A DNA stretch of 64,000 nucleotides, from contig NC_090173.1 of NCBI RefSeq assembly GCF_024679245.1, positions 13,705,501 through 13,769,500 of the forward strand, given 5' to 3'. The translations under genes and the position numbers were made by a program. How positions within the stretch are numbered: position 1 is the first letter of the stretch; each line of letters begins with the position of its first letter. Below, in pieces: positions 52,595 through 64,000 of the stretch. Under the pieces are notes generated by a model. The model was given only the letters and a program-made list of their open reading frames with translations, was not told where the DNA came from and did no database searches. Origin of the DNA: Pseudorasbora parva (Eukaryota > Chordata > Actinopteri > Cypriniformes > Gobionidae).

Positions 52595-55290
52595 ATAAGT
52601 GACCTCAGCCTGCCTACAAACATTCCCACCGAGGAGGAACCTCACGTTTCTACGGGTGGGAATTCCCTTAGAACGAGTTTTCAGGCATGTTGTGGTAACC
52701 ACGGATGCCTCTACCTCTGCCACGGGCTTGGGTACCATGTGCTGGGGTGCTGCCTGGAAAGAGACCCAGCATGTGTGTTACATCAATTGCCTTGAGTTGC
52801 TAGCTGTACGTCTTGCCCTGCACTGCTTCCAAGCCCTGCTCAAGGACAGGCATGTACTGGTCCGATCAGACAACATGGCGACAGTAGCGTACATCAACCA
52901 TCAAGGTGGTCTATGCTCCCGTCGGATGTCAAAACTCGCCCACCACCTCTTGTTATGGAGTCAGAAGCATCTGAGGTCGCTTTGGGTCATTTATTTCCCC
53001 GGGGAACTGAAATGCGCAGCTGACGAGCTGTCGCGGTTTCAGCCTCTCTCGGGGGAATGGAGACTCCATCCCCAAGTGGTTCAACTGATATGGGACCAGT
53101 TCTCTGATAGATCTGTTTGCCTCCCACAACTCCTCCCATTGCCGCTGGTACTATTCCCTGACCGAAAGGACCATCGGCACGGATGTACTAGTGCATAGCT
53201 GGCCGTAGGGCCTACGCAAATATGCATTTCCCCGCAGTGAGTCTTCTCGCACATCTCCTGTGCAAAATCAGGGAGGACAGGGTGCAGGTCCTCATGGTCG
53301 CCCCGTATTGGCCCGGCCGGATCTGGTTCTCCGAACTCATACTCCTTGCGACAGCACCTCCCTGGCATATTCCTCTGAGGAAGGACCTCCTTTCTCAGAG
53401 AGGGGGCACCATATGGCACCCGCATCCCGACCTTTGGAACCTCCACGTGTGGCTCCTGGACGGGACGCGGCAAGTTTGAGTAGCTTACCACCACCGGTGG
53501 TCGCTACCATCACTTCAGCGAGAGCCTCGTCCATGAGACAGGCCTATGCTTTGAAGTGGAACCTCTTCGTCACCTGGTGTGCTTCTCGAGAAGAAGATCC
53601 CACCAAATGCCGATCGGGTCCGTGCTCTCCTTCCTCCAGGAAGGGTTGGAGAGAAGGCTGTCTCCCTCCACCCTCAATGTCTATGTGGCGGCAATAGCTT
53701 CTCACCTGCTGGACTGAAAAAAGCAGGTTCCTCAGGAGGGGCGAAAAGATTAAATTCACCTCGCCCCTTACAGGTAGCTTCTTGGGACCTCGCAATGGTC
53801 TTAACTGCTCTGCGTATGGCTCCCTTCGAGCCACTGCAGACAGTGAAGTTCCTGTCAATGAAGACAGCGCTCTTGTTGTTCTGACTTTGTTCAAGAGGGT
53901 AGGGGACCTGCATACATTTTCGGTTGATGAAGCGTGCCTGAAATTCGGGCCGGCCAACTCTCACATTATCCTGAGACTCCGGCCTGGATATGTGCCCAAG
54001 GTTCCTACCACTCCCTTCAGGGACCTGTCTACGTTGCGCTTACGTAGACAGGACACGGTGCTTTAGGACCTCAGACCAGCTCTTTGTCTGTTACGGAGGG
54101 GAGCAGAGAGGGAAGGCTCTCTCCAAGCAGAGGCTGTCTCACTGGATAGTGGACCCCATTGTCCTGGCTTACCAGGTTCAGGGCTTGCCATGCACACTCC
54201 ACTAGGAGCATAGCTGCCTCTTGGGCTTTAGTGCGTGGCGCCTCGTTGACAGTATGTTTGACAGACATTTGTATAGCTGCAGGCTGGGAGACACCCAAAC
54301 ACATTTGCTAGTTTCTATAATCTGCGAGTGGAGCCTGTGTCCTCACGTATACTCGCCTCAGGTGGCCAGTGAATGGACACACGCTGGTGTCTTTGCTTGC
54401 TGCACCATTCCCCTCCAAAAACGGACTGGATACGTGCACTTATATTTGCTTGGGTGAGCCTCCCTGAAGGCCCTGAGTTCCTCCAGCACTGTTGATGCCG
54501 GCACCAGAGTGCATGCCCGAATGGTCCCAGCCCTCGTTCCAGGCTAGGTGCCCGTGAGCATGGTTCCCCCGCAGGCCAACCGTCACGTGTATTCTCCACG
54601 GTAAGTCTCCTTGAGCGCGTTTCTTCCCTTGCCAAGACCCTTGCTTCCCCTGGGGTTGAAAAACGTTTCCACCTGCGGCTGGATACTCCAGGTTCCTCCG
54701 TATGCAGCCCATACGTGGGTCATATGTGTATTCCTAAGTCCTCCCTATGGGTAGGCACTGTTATTGCATTTCTCCAAGTGGGATATGCTTCCCAGTGTAA
54801 CTTGGTAGCTGAGCCGGACCCTCGTCATGGTAACTCAGAGACAGGGTGCACAGGTCAGCCCAAGATTCTGGAAGACAGCCGCTGTGGCGTGATTAGACTA
54901 GGACCCCCATTTCGTCAGTACTGATGTAACTCGTAGTGTACTGACTGAAAGGTAACATCTCGGTTATGTATGTAACCCTCGTTCCCTGAAGGAAGGGAAT
55001 GGAGACGTTACGTCCCAAAGCCACAACCGCTGTACCACTGGTATGGCCGGGCGGTCAGCCTCAGCTCCTCAGTAGGTAACATAAATGCGTGACTGTTATG
55101 TAACGCCGTTTATACCCATGCAGTGGAGCAGGGTTGCATTAGGCAAATTCTGCAGACCCATGACATTTTCATGTTTTGATTGAGATTGAAGGCAGCTGGC
55201 TTTCTAAGTGAAACCCCCATTTCGTCAGTACTGACGCAATGTCTCCCTTTAGCGAACGAGGGTTACATTCGTAACTGAGACGATTTCTAG
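52595..55290 (+). mobile_element. DIRS-like retrotransposon relic (RNase H, tyrosine recombinase, 3' end)
   Basis: The frames follow the order of a DIRS element. RNase H lies at 52599-53060 (TTDASTSATGLG; ELLAVRLALHCF; VRSDNMATVAYINHQGG; AADELSR). The RNase H tail lies at 53222-53479 (VLMVAPYWPGRIWF; HPDLWNLHVW). The tyrosine recombinase N-domain is at about 53515-53700 (RQAYALKWNLFVTWC) and its catalytic part at about 53770-54380 (PGYVPKVPTTPFRDL; SWALVRGAS). Frameshifts split every domain and RT is missing. The 3' end has inverted complementary blocks at 54893-55020 and 55215-55270, the usual DIRS arrangement. Confidence 0.78.
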
Positions 55291-55559
55291 GCTAGTGGTT
55301 TCCTGCTTGCAGAAAAGACTGCATGCATCTTGCACAGGCATATGGTAGGACTTGAATATGGTGCATACTGTTTTAAGTGTAAAGCATGTACATAAATTAT
55401 GAGATGATGATGATTATTATAGTATAATATATTTGTATTTTGATTAATGTTATTTATTGTTGTTTGTTGTCATTGTTTGTAGTATGAACAGTAAAATGAA
55501 ATATTGTATTTCTTATTATTTCAGGTTTATTACCTGGTTACCATTTGTGAAAAATGTGG
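55291..55559. other. Unassigned AT-rich DNA
   Basis: Nothing was recognised. Confidence 0.3.
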
Positions 55560-56065
55560 AAAAAAAACAAACAAATGTTAAAGACCGAGTAATATCCTTT
55601 GTACGCTGGGTTGCACTTTCCGTGGGGAGAACACAGAACAATACAATATAATAATTATAGGAATGTACATGATGCTGATCCATCTCACAATATCGCACAT
55701 GTCCTGGAGAGTAGAATGTCCTTTGTGCAGAATCTGGCTAAGGAGGGCAACAGATGGATTCAGCTTCAGTTTCAGTAGGGTCAGAAAGAGCTGGTCCTGC
55801 ATGTGCAATTTAAACAGCCTCTCTGAAAAGAACTATTCATGCAAGCATGAAAACACTAGCCAGGTAAGCCCTGTCATGTTTTTGCACTTGAGGTCATCTT
55901 CTTTTACTGCTTTGACACTAAGGCGTTGTCTTGAAAAAATTTCCTGAGCAGTGTCTCTCTTGTCGTTCTCTCTCCTTAACAGATCAATCTCTGCCATCAT
56001 CTGAGCCATTTCACTCTCCTAAGGGTCTTTCAAATCCAACCGGCAAGGCATCAGGCTGACCTGCA
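55560..56065 (-). mobile_element. THAP/DDE_4-type transposase fragment
   Basis: Minus-strand frames include LLRRENDKRDTAQEIFSRQR, then VKEDDLKCKNMTGLTWLVF. MQDQLFLTLLKLKLNPSVAL, SQILHKGHSTLQDM and VRWISIMYI follow at 55808-55650. The order is a coiled segment, a TGL motif, then a helix-turn-helix ahead of the DDE domain. This resembles THAP-linked Harbinger/IS5-like transposases of fish. Stops are present and the DDE core is absent. Confidence 0.5.
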
Positions 56066-56791
56066 GAGTTCTCTTCATCATCACTGCTAGACTGTTCACA
56101 TAATGCCGTTGGCGCATCACACTCTGTTGAATGTAATGCTTGTTTTATTGTACTATGAAAGCGACTTGATTGTATTGCAACTGACACAGCCTGTCTTCGG
56201 TGGGGGAAACTCAGCTAACAGAAACCCTTCAAATCCCAACAGAACATTAAACATGTCAGCAAGGGTGCAGACATACAAAAAGAGGAACGAAGACGATGAT
56301 GATTTAAAACAGAGTTTAACAAAAATCACAGTAATTTCCACAGAATGTTTAGAAATTAAGCAATTTACACATGCTTATCCCTCTGTTATGGTACTATTTG
56401 AAAGAGGTTGGAAAAAGTGACAGGTAAGAAGTTTGCACAATATACGTTGTGCACATGTAGGATTTACTCTGTATTAGACACACTAGTTTAGGAGCGAGTT
56501 CCACTCTTTGTATTTATGCGTTTGAGTAGTTACTAGGCGTCTGAGATGCAAATTTGTTTTATACTTCCTTTTGGTAGTTAGGTTTGAGACTGGGCCATAT
56601 GTTAGTGTAGAGTTTTCTTTTGTTTATTTCTATCATTTTGAAGCTGGAAGCTACCCACATTCCTTCTCCTAATTACTCGTTGTATCTTTTTGTGATTTTT
56701 CTTGGTTGCCAATTGTTCCTTTGTTTTGTTTCCTCTTCTGTATATGTATATTATTATTCTCAGTATTATTATTGTTATTTGTATTATTATA

Positions 56792-56827
<36 letters not shown>

Positions 56828-57709
56828 GTAAGAATTATTACGTAACTTCATTTCTTTTGTAAATAAACACTTTTGGCAATTTCGCTTAGTGTTGTCTCCG
56901 TGCCTTTACACCTCATTTAGCTTCGTTATGCCTGCAGACATGGAACTCTCTTATGTTAATGTTACTCCCCTTTACCTTTTTATTTGACCACCTTAACAAT
57001 AAACACTGGACAAACACTGAGTGAAGATGAGAAACTACTAGATTAACTAAAGTTCCGAAAAGTTCCCGAAAGTTCCTTAACTTTGAAAAAGTGCTACCTT
57101 GTGAGCAGGGCCGTTCTGAGGGGGAAATGTTTACCCAGAACTTCATTTAGACCTTGGTTTCTGCAGTCAAAACAACAGAGTACACCACCCCCAAGTTCCT
57201 AGTTCCTGGGGAAAGGAAACGTGGAAATGTGGCTTAATGGAAACCGATGAGTAGCAAGAAACTGAAACGAAGGACCACTTTCTGAAAACAATCTAAAAGT
57301 CCATGAAAATGAAACTAACAATTGCAACTGATTTAGTGTAACAACACTAACAGATTTCTTCTATATCCATATGTGGAAAAAATACACTTAATTTTTAGCA
57401 TAAATAAAACTTAATTTCAGCATTTACTGTTGTTTTATTGAGTTCACATAACTTTGTTTGTACTAAGTGCAATATCAGAGTGAAATTAACTTAAATCTGA
57501 CTTTTTGGTTTCATGGTACATTGCTTTTTTTACGGTAAAATGCTGGTTACAGTGTTTTTCTACAATTTGCTTGCTGTGAATTTTGCAGGTGTATATTTTT
57601 ATCTTACACTTGTAAACCTTTCAACCCCACATGAAAACCTGTAGTGTCCATACTACAAATAGTAAAAAAATAAACATTGATTATGTTTCTATCTATGTGA
57701 ATGTATGAA
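56066..57709. other. Intergenic DNA with (ATT)n tract
   Basis: No gene was recognised. An imperfect ATT-type microsatellite occupies about 56740-56828. Confidence 0.4.
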
Positions 57710-57809
57710 TATCTTTACATACTACACATATTCTTATATATTCTTCTTACATAAGAAGAGCAAAGGTACTATGCTATCTAAAAGGAAGCATCTAATAAAC
57801 ATTGAATGT

Positions 57810-57878
<69 letters not shown>
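57810..57878. repeat. (CA)n microsatellite
   Basis: About 34 CA units in the 3' flank of the CYP2K pseudogene. The flank of the intact gene (36820-36850) has no such run. Confidence 0.97.
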
Positions 57879-57880
<2 letters not shown>

Positions 57881-57926
57881 ACAGTGTCAGTCCAATAAAA
57901 GTTAATATGTAACAGTGCATATTACT

Positions 57927-58623
57927 TCAAGACCACTTTACTGAACAAAGTTTGTGGGGGGTCGGGTTCAGGGTGAAGCCCACAACTGGTGTGAGATCCA
58001 GATCATCTTCAGACACTCCAGGAGGAGGAGTGAAGCGGAAATGCTGAAGGAGGGAAGTGAAGAACAGGAAGAGCTCCATCCTGGCCAAACTCTCTCCAGG
58101 ACAAACCCTGCGGCCTGAAAAAATAAAATAATAATAATAATAATAATAAGCAAAGGATTAACAAACATCACCTCTTAGGGCATAATATAATTGGTGATAT
58201 TGAAGTCCACTGCACCTGCAGAGAAGGGCATGAAGGCGTCATTTTTGACAAACTCTCCCCGCTTATTTAGGAAGTGTCTTGGGTTGAAGCTGTCAGGAGT
58301 TTCCCACTCACTTTCATCCCTCAGTACAGATACCAGTAGTGCGATCACACTGGTTCCCTGCACAAAACAACACAACTGATCAATAATAAATGGTGCAAAC
58401 ACATAATCAAGAACACAGCATGCTCTTATTGGAGCCAGACCTTCTTGATGAGGTATCCGTTCAGGTGAACGTCACAGGTGGTCTGATGGGGGGTACCAAG
58501 GGGTACTATGTTTGCAAATCTCTGTTTCGTGGATCACAGCATCTGTTTATGGTAAGTTCTTTCTGTCTTCTGCCACTGGCTGACGTCCACCGATCATGTG
58601 GTCAATCAAGTCTTGGACCTCGT
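57927..58623 (-). pseudogene. CYP2K pseudogene, exons 7-9 only
   Basis: A paralogue of the gene at 36911-43375. Exon 9 is 57927-58114 (188 bp, open, with RRVCPGE haem-loop end), exon 8 is 58216-58357 (142 bp, open), and exon 7 is 58441-58623. Exon 7 is 183 bp instead of 185: two bases are lost inside the ETQR (ExxR) codons, shifting the frame. It also has a TAA where the intact gene has TAC (NLPYTD), and its acceptor AG has become AA. Exons 1-6 are not found upstream, where microsatellite DNA and a DIRS relic lie instead. Introns and 3' flank are still similar to the intact gene, so the copy is fairly young but dead. Confidence 0.9.
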
Positions 58624-58639
58624 TTTAAATTCACAAGAA

Positions 58640-59159
58640 AGACCACTGTATGAAAGTTTGTAACAGCATTACTGAATACTTGACGATGGTTATAGTTTGC
58701 TTGTAATAATAAATAGTTTTATTTCAGCATTTTTTCAGCATGAAGATTGATCAATATCTTTAAATTCAAATACATATCTACGTGTAGATTGAACTCCTGA
58801 GATTTATCTTTGAAAGCTGTGACATAAGATGAGTGATGTAAGATGAGTGATCTGTACGAACATAAATACTCTTATCTCGCTGAAATCTTGACAGATTTAC
58901 AAATGGTTTGGTTTGTTTCGATAAACAACTTAATCGTGCAGCTTGTGTATCGCGGCTAACTTACATGCACGTTATCAAGGGGGCTGAGACCACAATCGAG
59001 CTGTTCTATTATATAGGTTTTATTGACACCAATAACGATTTTATGACAACCAATCTTTTGTCTAGTTAAAATAAACTTAGTTTGCATGTTTTTTTTAATT
59101 TATTATAATTAATATTTTATTATAACAATAGTGATATTCTTATTATAACAGTGTGTATG

Positions 59160-59243
<84 letters not shown>

Positions 59244-59450
59244 CTATAGCTAGCTCTGGAAAAAAAATTAGAGCTGTATATGTGTATAAATATATATAAT
59301 TTCTCATGTTGCCATTCGGGACACAGTTTTACTGGTCTATATATTGATTTAACATAAATACCTTGTGTGTATGTATATTCATTGCACATATCTGTTCTGT
59401 TCAATGTTACTTTCATATTGAAGTCCATGCTTATAATTTTTTATAAGTAT
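58640..59450. other. Unassigned AT-rich DNA
   Basis: Similarity to intron 6 of the intact CYP2K ends by about 58690. A (TA)n microsatellite follows at 59165-59240. No exons of the P450 are seen. Confidence 0.45.
59165..59240. repeat. (TA)n microsatellite
   Basis: A pure TA run of about 38 units. Confidence 0.97.
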
Positions 59451-59460
59451 GTAGTGTCAT

Positions 59461-61404
59461 AACTACACCGGTGGGTTACGGCCAATCCTGGACCTTCGCG
59501 TCCTGAACCGATCCCTTCACAGGCTTCCGTTCAGAATGTTGACTGTGAAACGCCTTTTCGAAAGCGTTCGTCCATGTGATTGGTTTGCAGCGATCGACCT
59601 GAAGGATGCGTACTTCCATGTGTCCATCCTTCCGCGACACAGACCGTTCCTGCTGTTTGCGTTCGAAGGAAGGGCATAATAGTATGCTGTACTCCCATTT
59701 GAGCTAGCTCTGTCCCCTCGCGTCTTCACGAAGATTGTCGAGGCAGCCCTTGCGCCACTCAGGCAGCAAGGGGTTCGCGTCCTGAACTATCTTGACGACT
59801 GGCTCATACTGGGCCACTCTCGGGAGTGGGTGTGCGAACACAGAGACAGAACACAGATGATTCCACTATGGGTTGGGGTGCCATGTGCAATGGACATCCG
59901 GCCGCGGGCTCCTGGATGTCAATTGCCTCGAATTGCTGGCAGTACGGTTCGCCCTGCAATGCTTTCTAGCGTTGCTGAAGGGTCAACATGTACGAGTCAG
60001 GTCGGACAACACGGTCGTTGTAGCATACATCAACCACCAGGGTGGTCTACGCTCCCGCTGCATGTCTCAACTCGCCCGCCATCTTGTGTTATGGAGTCAG
60101 AAGCGCCTGAGGTCCCTTCGTCCTGTCTATATCCCGGGGATCCTGAACCGTGCAGCCGACGAGCTCTCACGGATTCAGGGGTGCGAGGAGACTACATTCT
60201 CCTCGTGCTCCTCTCGTACCCTCTTGGGACATTTCAGTAGTTCTAAGTGAACTGCAGAGGGCCCCATTTGAGCCTTTGCGGTGAGTAGATGTTAAGTTCT
60301 TGTCGATGAATACAGCACTCCTGACCGTACTGGCCTCCATCAGGAGGGTAGGGGACCTGCAGGCATTTTCTGTTGACGTGATCCTGAGACCCCGGCCTGG
60401 ATATGTGCCCAAGGTTCCCACCACTCCGTTCAGAGACCAGGTGGTGAACCTGCAAGCGCTGCCTTTGGAGGAGCCAGACCCAGCCTTGGCACTGCTCTGT
60501 CCAGTATGCGCCCTCCGCGCTTACGTAGACAGGATGCAGTGTTTCAGGACCTCAGACCAGCTCTTTGTCTGTTATGGTGGGAAGCTGAAAGGGAAGGCTC
60601 TCTCAAAGCAAAGGTTGTCTCACTGGGTAGTGGACACCATTGTTTTGGCTTACCAGCAGCAGGGGCGCCCATGCCCCCTTGGGGTCAGGGCACACTCCAC
60701 TCTGAGTATTTCCACCGTAAGCCTCCCTGAGCGGGTGTCTTCCCTTGGCATGCTTGCGACCCCCTGGGGTTAAAAATCCACCTGCGGCTTGTACCCCAGT
60801 GTCCTTCCGTATGCAGCCCCCTCGGGTCATACGTGTATTCTTAAATCCTCCCTACGGGTAGGCATTTTGGCGCATATCTCCACCTGGAAATACCTCCCAG
60901 TGTACCTTGGTACTCCTGCGTTAAGTGGAGGCCTTTGACCGTCCTATCTTGCATCAGGGCACTCACGCTTGCGCAGGGCACTGGAAGACAGCCGAGTGGC
61001 ATGATTACATTGGGACCCCCATTCGTCAGTCACTGACATTGCGTCGGAGTGACTGAACGAAAGGGAATGTCTCGGTTACGTATGTAACCCTCGTTCCCTG
61101 AGGAGGGAACGGAGACGTGTCCTGCTGCCACATCTGCTGTACCGCTGGAACGGAGTTCAACTTGGCTCCTCAGCTGGTAAAACATAATGTGACTATGACA
61201 GCTACTTCCTTATATACCCACGTGGGTAGGCGGAGTTACGCATGCAAACCACGCATGCCCATGGCATTGGCACTGCCACTGGGCGTTTCCTAGTCCCGGA
61301 GATGATAGGCCTCTAAGAGAAACCCCCATTCGTCAATCACTGACGTTACGTCTCCGTTCCCTTCTCAGGGAACAAGGGTTACATACGTAACAGAGACATT
61401 TTTT
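59461..61404 (+). mobile_element. DIRS-like retrotransposon relic (RT, RNase H, recombinase, 3' end)
   Basis: It starts abruptly inside RT: AIDLKDAYFHVSI at about 59590, then the catalytic YLDDWLI at about 59790-59810. An internal stop pair lies at about 59676. RNase H follows at 59873-60180 (ELLAVRFALQCF; VRSDNTVVVAYINHQGG; AADELSR), then a tyrosine recombinase at 60300-60773 (RRVGDLQAFSV; ALRAYVDRMQCF; SKQRLSHWVVD; GVRAHSTLS). In the last, the second arginine of the expected RxHxxR box is Leu. The 3' end has complementary blocks at about 61005-61115 and 61320-61404, with cgttccctgaggagggaacg and its partner. Same orientation as 52595-55290. Confidence 0.82.
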
Positions 61405-62394
61405 AACAGCATTTGCCAAGAAAAGCATTCTTCCACAATGCACTTTGGACACCAACCTACATTTCTAGGACAATGACAAGATAGTTTAGATATTAACAGC
61501 GCTACGTGCATCGAATTTGTTATGACAGTATATATGTTTCAATAGAACAAGTTGTCCATCATGTCCTACATTTTGAAACCGCTTTTGTATGACCTGCTTA
61601 TCTTAGAATACATGTTAATTATGAAGTCCCTGCTGAAGAAAAAAATGCATATTTGATTTGCTGTGTGCAGAAGTATCACCTTTGATCTGATCTGTTATTG
61701 TGGTTTAAACTTATGCAATATGATCAGTCCAACAAAAAAAAAAAAAATCCTCTTATCTCAGTCTGGTCTGGTGAGTGTTTTGGATACTTTTCAGCTGGTC
61801 AGGGGTGCTTTTTCCATACAATGGCCTAACATACTGCTTAATGGGTATCATCGTACGATGCATTGTTGATGAAATCAACTATCACAACTGTATCAAGACC
61901 GTATTCGCTTTCGCAAATTTGTCGTTTAATCACGTTTGTTAATGATGTCACGCCGGTGGTAGATTAATAACTTATTTTAATGAATCCGTTTGACATTGAA
62001 TTAATGCTAGATTTGTTTTCCCCTATAAATATACAAGCGTAACAGCGGGTACAATTGACCACAATTGATCACAATAGGAAAGTTGGTTTCTTAAAAGTGT
62101 TTAACCGGACATTACACTAATGATATGCACGAACAGGAAAGTGGGCGGGACATGCATCATGGATCATGCGGGCCTTTCCCACCTGCACGCAGCATCCTCC
62201 AAGCTACCCAGAGCTCTTTATTATTGCCGTTGTAATGGGTAATATCCCGATTCAAGATTGATAATGTACTCTAATTTTAACGCATCATTGGACGAATAGT
62301 TGATAAAGTGTTAAATATTAATTTTGAATAATTTAATATGTATTACGGTTCCTTTCACTTTAATTCAATACCCTTTTGTTATTTGATCGAATCA
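61405..62394. other. Unassigned intergenic DNA
   Basis: No gene was recognised. Confidence 0.3.
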
Positions 62395-63008
62395 ATTCCT
62401 TACATCAGATATGAATGACAATATGTAGTGATTTCATTGACATTGTTTCGAAAGAAATTAATTCTAATGATTTCAAAACCTTTAAGAGAAAAGTTAGGAA
62501 CAGTAACTATGGGACAAGCTACAACATTTTCCCACGTTCCAAGGATATTCTATATAACAGCGAACACAACCTTTTTTATTTAAAAATAGTTGTCATTCTA
62601 AATTTTAAAAGGATGTACCAATAATGTTGTTCTAAGAACATATTTGTGCTAACCTTTTGAGATCATTATTAAAGACCAGATAACATTGAACAAACACTAT
62701 TAATATTACTGGAATAATGTTTTGTTCATAACTTTAAGAGAACTTTGGCAGAAAGTTACCTAAACTTATGAGAACATTCCCTGTTAGATGGTTAACCATT
62801 TTAGAAATAGTATGATTTGGTGTATCGCAATAGCATGATATATAAAACAAATACAGTATCGTATGTCAAAAACATTGCTTTTGTGTATTTCTCATGCTGA
62901 GACTGAAAAAGTGAGGTGTTGACCTAAATATAATAACCTTCAGCATTGTCAGGAGCCAGCAGGTTTTGTTGCACTATTTTTGTTTTTGTCATAAAGTCTC
63001 CTGTTACA
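62395..63008. repeat. Duplicated block shared with 45941-46330
   Basis: The same ordered motifs as the block upstream of the intact CYP2K gene, with additional DNA at about 62440-62870. It may mark the former upstream end of a duplicated CYP2K unit. Confidence 0.65.
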
Positions 63009-63065
63009 CCTTGCCTTGCCTTGCCTTGCCTTGCCTTGCCTTGCCTTGCCTTGCCTTGCCTTGCC
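63009..63065. repeat. (CTTGC)n microsatellite
   Basis: About eleven pentanucleotide units. The same pentamer ends the L2/SINE-type tails at 18697 and 47330, so it may be the expanded tail of such an element. Confidence 0.97.
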
Positions 63066-63785
63066 ACTTACCAACACTGGGTTACACATTCAATTAATAT
63101 CAGACAAAGACTATGGTAACATGAGGGCTTAAATACACAAGTGCTAATGACAAGACAAGGAACACCTGTGAACAATGATCAATCCATAAACCATGTAGTG
63201 TGTTCGACATCGGCTGGATGCATGCGATCGGCAAGATTAGCTGCGTGCAGGCGGGGAGGAGCTGCAAACGGAGACGTGAAGTCGGACACTTTCTGCTTCC
63301 CGCAGTGACGCTTGTGCTGTGTTTGCAAACATTATCACAGCTGAAGTTAAATAAATGCAATATTTCTAAAATGTACAGATGTTTGAGATGACATTTTCAT
63401 TCAATACGTGATGTCCTGTTTAATAAAGCGTCTGTTTGGACAAGAATAAAGTTCAACAAATAAACCTATAACATCGAGTATGTACTCTTTTTGTGAAGAA
63501 AAAGTACATACTTTTGAGTGTGTAGCAGAAAAGTATGCAAGCTTTGGGACGTACTACTTCTTTAACCGTCTCTGTCGCTTAGTTTTGTGCATTGCCCTAT
63601 ACAATCATCATCAGATCCGTCGCAGTTCAAATTCTCCACATTCAGTTTAAATTCCTACCGTATCGGCCACACGTTGATTTGCCATGTGTGGGTCTTTAAT
63701 GCAGAGACTCTCCTTGTGTGTTTGCAGTTTAAATATAATGATGCTTTTAAAAGTTAATGTCCAAACGTGTCATTACAAAAGTTGC
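63066..63785. other. Unassigned intergenic DNA
   Basis: No exon was recognised. 63100-63180 resembles 26400-26480 in reverse. Confidence 0.3.
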
Positions 63786-63789
63786 ACCC

Positions 63790-63930
63790 ATGTTGTTTTG
63801 ACAGCTGCAAGAGAGAAAAGATCAAGACAAGCCATAAATGGCTATTGCATCAATCAATCAATTAACCAACCAATTTGGAATCAGCTTATCTGTTGACTCT
63901 CTTTTTGTGCATTTGCCCTCTAGCATGATT
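63790..63930 (-). pseudogene. Remnant of CYP2K intron 1 / exon 2 junction
   Basis: gttttgacagctgcaagaga, then gaaaagatc and agccat, matches the acceptor side of exon 2 in the intact gene (41029-41070). A later patch with atcagcttatctnt, ctctttttgtgc and tttgccc matches 41325-41360. Only about a dozen bases of exon 2 itself remain. It is either the edge of a further CYP2K copy or a broken piece of the one at 57927. Confidence 0.55.
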
Positions 63931-64000
63931 TCCCGGGCAAACATTAGTGTGTGTGAGAACTAGGTGACCTACTTTTGTCAACTTTAAACATAATAAGCTT

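Noticed and set aside
53081..54712. Several minus-strand frames of 65-137 codons
   Set aside because: Shadows of the GC-rich DIRS-like element, whose recognisable domains all read on the plus strand.

Overview
This is vertebrate nuclear DNA, almost certainly from a cyprinid fish. It is AT-rich, its genes are split by GT-AG introns, and it carries long (CA)n, (TA)n and (ATT)n tracts. It is dense in fish-type transposable elements: DIRS-like, L2-like LINE, a 5S-derived SINE, a tRNA-derived SINE, hAT, piggyBac and pogo families, and LTR elements. No bacterial or viral gene organisation is present.

Five intact protein-coding genes can be assembled exon by exon. Three are short two-coding-exon ecto-ADP-ribosyltransferases on the minus strand (3059-3983, 8301-9213, 27604-28558). 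The first two are very recent duplicates that keep a GPI-anchor-like tail and the arginine-type E-x-E motif. The third has Q-x-E and no hydrophobic tail. On the plus strand, 13814-21672 holds a complete eight-exon BTB-BACK-Kelch gene of the KLHL10 type (579 codons). Its last exon lies 2.95 kb beyond exon 7, behind nested transposons. On the minus strand, 36911-43375 holds a complete nine-exon cytochrome P450 of the CYP2K type (504 residues). A decayed 3' piece of a second CYP2K copy lies at 57927-58623, and a scrap resembling its intron 1/exon 2 junction lies at 63.8 kb.

The rest is mostly mobile DNA. Layout: 0-2.6 kb, AT-rich with an Ig-domain relic; 2.6-9.5 kb, ART duplication with a DIRS-like relic between the copies; 10.1-12.5 kb, a compound 22/23-bp minisatellite duplicated with an L2 tail; 12.7-21.7 kb, the KLHL10-type gene and its intronic elements; 22-26 kb, solo LTR and a piggyBac element inside a hAT-like element; 27.6-28.6 kb, third ART; 28.9-33.5 kb, a three-level nest (foldback element containing an L2 LINE containing a small LTR element with proline-rich repeats); 36.9-43.4 kb, CYP2K; 44-51 kb, microsatellites and a pogo-like element inside a hAT-like transposase relic; 52.6-55.3 and 59.4-61.4 kb, two DIRS-like relics on either side of the CYP2K pseudogene.

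The genes belong to separate processes: extracellular NAD-dependent ADP-ribosylation, CUL3-dependent ubiquitination in the male germ line (known for KLHL10), and microsomal monooxygenation. I see no evidence that they form a system. The most notable signals are the motif switch in the third ART, the hidden last exon of the Kelch gene, and the nested mobile elements. All assignments come from reading the sequence and from family knowledge; no search was run.
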